DNA from: Spirochaetales bacterium
Lineage (GTDB): Bacteria > Spirochaetota > Spirochaetia > SZUA-6 > DRHE01
Reading direction: 5' to 3'
Assembly: GCA_011049745.1 (NCBI GenBank)
Contig: DRHE01000367.1
Span: 1-6,913, forward strand
DNA length: 6,913 nt
The notes under the pieces were generated by a model. The model was given only the letters and a program-made list of their open reading frames with translations. It searched no databases and was not told the origin of the DNA. The first letter of the stretch is position 1. Every line of letters starts with the position of its first letter. This document shows positions 4,971-6,913 of the stretch, piece by piece. Position numbers and translations under genes: made by a program.

Positions 4971-6246
4971 TTATCAGGTTCAGTCCCGGATTCGGCATCA
5001 CTCTCGAGATGGTCAAAGGAATACTGAACCTTCTGAAAGGCCTTTCGAAATTCCGTTACCTCCTCGCCCACATATTTGCCGTCCATGAGGCATTTCTTAA
5101 AGAAAGAGGCAATCGTTTCCATTTCCGCTTCATTCATGCCCACCCGGGTCATCTCCAAAACTCCTATGCGTATTCCTGCAGGGTTGGTAACCCTTGAAAG
5201 GGGTTCAAAGGGAAGCAGGTTCATATTCAGGATGATATTGTTATCTGTGAGGTGCCTGGCTACCTCATCACCGCCGCCGAAATCGGCAACATCAATAGCC
5301 AGTTGGTGGCTCTCGGTGAAACCCAGATCTGCAGCCTGTACTTTGAAACCCAGGTCCAGCAGCTTTTGCCCCAGATACCTGGCATTGGCAATAGTCTGGC
5401 GGGCATATTCCTCGCCGAATTCCATCATCTCATAGGTGGAAATAGCCAGAGAGACCAGGGTATCAAGATGATGGTTGGATGATGAGCCGGGGAAAGCGCC
5501 TTTATCGATCTTTCGCCATTCCTTATTTCCGACATCGCTCAAAACGATTCCCCTCTGGGAGCCGAAAAAGGTTTTATGGGTGGAGCCGGTCATGATTAAT
5601 GCGCCTTCTTCCAGGGGGTCCTGGAATGTCCGGCCGGCGATCAATCCCAGCACATGAGCCGCGTCGTAGATAAGGACGATTCCCCTTTCCTTACAGAAGC
5701 TGCTGAGCTCCTCAACCGGTTCCGGGAAGAGGAAGAGACTCTTGCCCAGGATCGTAACCTTTGGAGCAAAGACCCCGGCCAGTTCCAAGGTCCGCTCTAC
5801 ATCTATGCGGTAGCCGTCGGGAGTCAGGGGAAAGTTTATAATATTGGAAGTATATTTGCCCACCGATCCGGCACGGTGGTGGCTTATATGTCCGCCTCCC
5901 GGCGTTGAGTTGACCATCACCACATCCCCGAGGTTAATATACTGGCTGAATATCGCGTCATTGGAGAGGGTACCGCTTATGGGGCGGACATCAACCTGGC
6001 GGCAGCGGAAGAGTGATTTCAGCCGTTTTTTAATCGGGCTTCGATCTCATCGATGATCTCAGTTCCCTGGTAGTATCTTTCACCCGGATGGCCTTCAGCG
6101 TAACGGTGGACAAAGTCCGATCCCATTACCTTCCTGGCCCGGTTGCTGAGCACATTCTCACTGGCTATCAGGTTGATGGTGGCACCACGCCACGCATTCT
6201 GCTTGCTAACGAGGTTCTCAATTCTGGTTACATTTCTCTCATACAT
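4967..6246 (-). CDS. glyA: Serine hydroxymethyltransferase, archaeal-like type, interrupted by a frameshift
   Basis: PLP enzyme that interconverts serine and glycine while making 5,10-methylene-tetrahydrofolate (or a pterin analogue). The N-terminal part is 6246-6019, beginning [13 protein letters not shown] with LIASEN (26-31) and [14 protein letters not shown] (48-61). It stops at TGA 6021-6019. The remainder continues in the -1 frame down to 4967. Joined, the protein is about 426 residues, the normal size. The second part carries [14 protein letters not shown] (PLP-contact Asp near 195), [13 protein letters not shown] (PLP lysine near 225) and a conserved Arg in [22 protein letters not shown] and GGHISH are closer to archaeal GlyA wording than to the usual bacterial TTHKTLRGPRGG and GGHLTHG. 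The frame break lies at a run of six A, so the cause is a one-base loss, a sequence error or ribosomal slippage. AAGGA nine bases upstream of the ATG is the ribosome binding site. It lies 22 bases after purH, probably in one transcript. Confidence 0.88.
6025..6031 (-). other. A_AAA_AAC slippery heptamer at the glyA frame break
   Basis: The zero frame reads TTA AAA AAC GGC TGA. The heptamer A_AAA_AAC is in the phase required for -1 slippage. After slipping, the next codons are CGG CTG AAA, exactly the frame that continues the enzyme. The stop lies one codon past the heptamer. A missing A in the same run would give an identical picture, so function is unproven. Confidence 0.5.
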
Positions 6247-6268
6247 TATTGACTATCCTTCATTTCTA

Positions 6269-6913
6269 TCAGTGCTTGAAGCTTCTCTGGCCGGTAAAAA
6301 CCATGGCAACGTCCGCTTCATTGCAGGCCTCTATACTTTCAAAATCCCTCTCTGAACCGCCCGGCTGAATAACCGCGCTTACCCCCTCTTTTATACCAAC
6401 TTCCACGCCATCTTTGAAGGGGAAGAAGGCATCGGATATCATGCAGCTTCCCTTAAGGCCGCCTTTTTCCTTTTTTACCCGCTCATCGATCCCGGTAAGC
6501 AGTGACAGATCGGTAATCCGGCTGTAGGGCTGCTGATAATCCTGGAAGGCTATCCGGTCAGCCGTTTTCTTATAGGCCTTATCCCGGGCTATCTCGGCCA
6601 CACCCACCCGGTCCTGCTCGCCTGTGCCGATGCCCACGGTGACGCCGTTTTTTACATAGATAACCGAGTTGCTGGTTACACCGGATTCAACCAGCCAGCC
6701 GAAAATAAGGTCTTCATATTCACTGTCAGTGGGCAATCGCTTTATCCGGTATTCCCTGCCCTTGTACAGAGCGCTCGCTGTTATCAGATCCTCTTTCTTA
6801 AGGGTTTGGGGCACATAGGACCACTGAACTATTAGACCGCCGTCCATAAGAGATTTGAAGTCAACCACTCTTTCGCCTATGAAGCTCTGCAGCCGCTCTA
6901 TATCAGCTATTCG
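6269..6913 (-). CDS. purH: AICAR transformylase (PurH-type), C-terminal part, cut by window edge
   Basis: The last 214 residues of a phosphoribosylaminoimidazolecarboxamide formyltransferase. This purine-pathway enzyme uses 10-formyl-tetrahydrofolate to formylate AICAR. Diagnostic stretches are SNSVIYVKNG, GIGTGEQDRVGVAEIARDKA, SDAFFPFKDGVE and AVIQPGGSERDFESI, ending AMVFTGQRSFKH, which matches the conserved C-terminal pattern of PurH (MVFTGxRHFxH). The frame is open through 6913, so the start lies outside. Whether the missing N-terminus includes an IMP cyclohydrolase domain, as in the fused enzyme of about 510 residues, cannot be seen; stand-alone transformylases exist. It is the first visible gene of a minus-strand pair, with glyA 22 bases downstream. 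GlyA makes methylene-folate, which supplies formyl-folate for this step, so the pairing makes metabolic sense. Confidence 0.9.
   Translation of the reverse strand, partial: RIADIERLQSFIGERVVDFKSLMDGGLIVQWSYVPQTLKKEDLITASALYKGREYRIKRLPTDSEYEDLIFGWLVESGVTSNSVIYVKNGVTVGIGTGEQDRVGVAEIARDKAYKKTADRIAFQDYQQPYSRITDLSLLTGIDERVKKEKGGLKGSCMISDAFFPFKDGVEVGIKEGVSAVIQPGGSERDFESIEACNEADVAMVFTGQRSFKH

Overview
The window looks like part of an anaerobic bacterial chromosome, most plausibly a Bacillota (Clostridia or Peptococcaceae-like) or a similar anaerobe from a metagenome. The reasons are a four-gene ferredoxin-dependent 2-oxoacid oxidoreductase operon, strong AGGAGG-type ribosome binding sites, and tightly packed or overlapping metabolic genes. 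The species cannot be named from the sequence alone.

Left part (1-1444) is disturbed, accessory-type DNA. Reading leftward from 427 is the start of an M20-family metallopeptidase gene. It breaks off exactly at its zinc-ligand Gly-His motif (about 161-166). From there to the window edge, 1-164 is a mosaic of three copied pieces: an inverted copy of 525-605, a direct copy of 797-827 and a direct copy of 352-412, joined through short overlaps. The next gene is an AbiEii/DUF6036-like nucleotidyltransferase (554-1021) with an overlapping small partner gene (1008-1202). It is followed by a 17-codon relic of an acetate kinase gene on the minus strand, which still has a perfect ribosome binding site.

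Middle part (1445-4936, plus strand) is a compact operon. It holds panB (ketopantoate hydroxymethyltransferase), a 2x[4Fe-4S] ferredoxin subunit, the VorB/KorA-type alpha subunit, the TPP-binding beta subunit and the gamma subunit of a 2-oxoacid:ferredoxin oxidoreductase. If the oxidoreductase prefers 2-ketoisovalerate, PanB and this enzyme would share that substrate: one branch leads to pantothenate/CoA, the other to isobutyryl-CoA and reduced ferredoxin.

Right part (4967-6913, minus strand) converges on this operon. A purH-type AICAR transformylase gene, cut by the window edge, is followed 22 nt downstream by glyA, a serine hydroxymethyltransferase with archaeal-type motifs. glyA is split by a -1 type frameshift at a correctly phased A_AAA_AAC heptamer. 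A 9-bp perfect hairpin lies between the two convergent operons and overlaps the glyA stop codon. PanB, GlyA and PurH all use folate one-carbon units, so one-carbon metabolism is a common thread.

The observations most worth checking are the three-piece mosaic at 1-164, the glyA frameshift and slippery site, and the acetate kinase relic beside the nucleotidyltransferase module.
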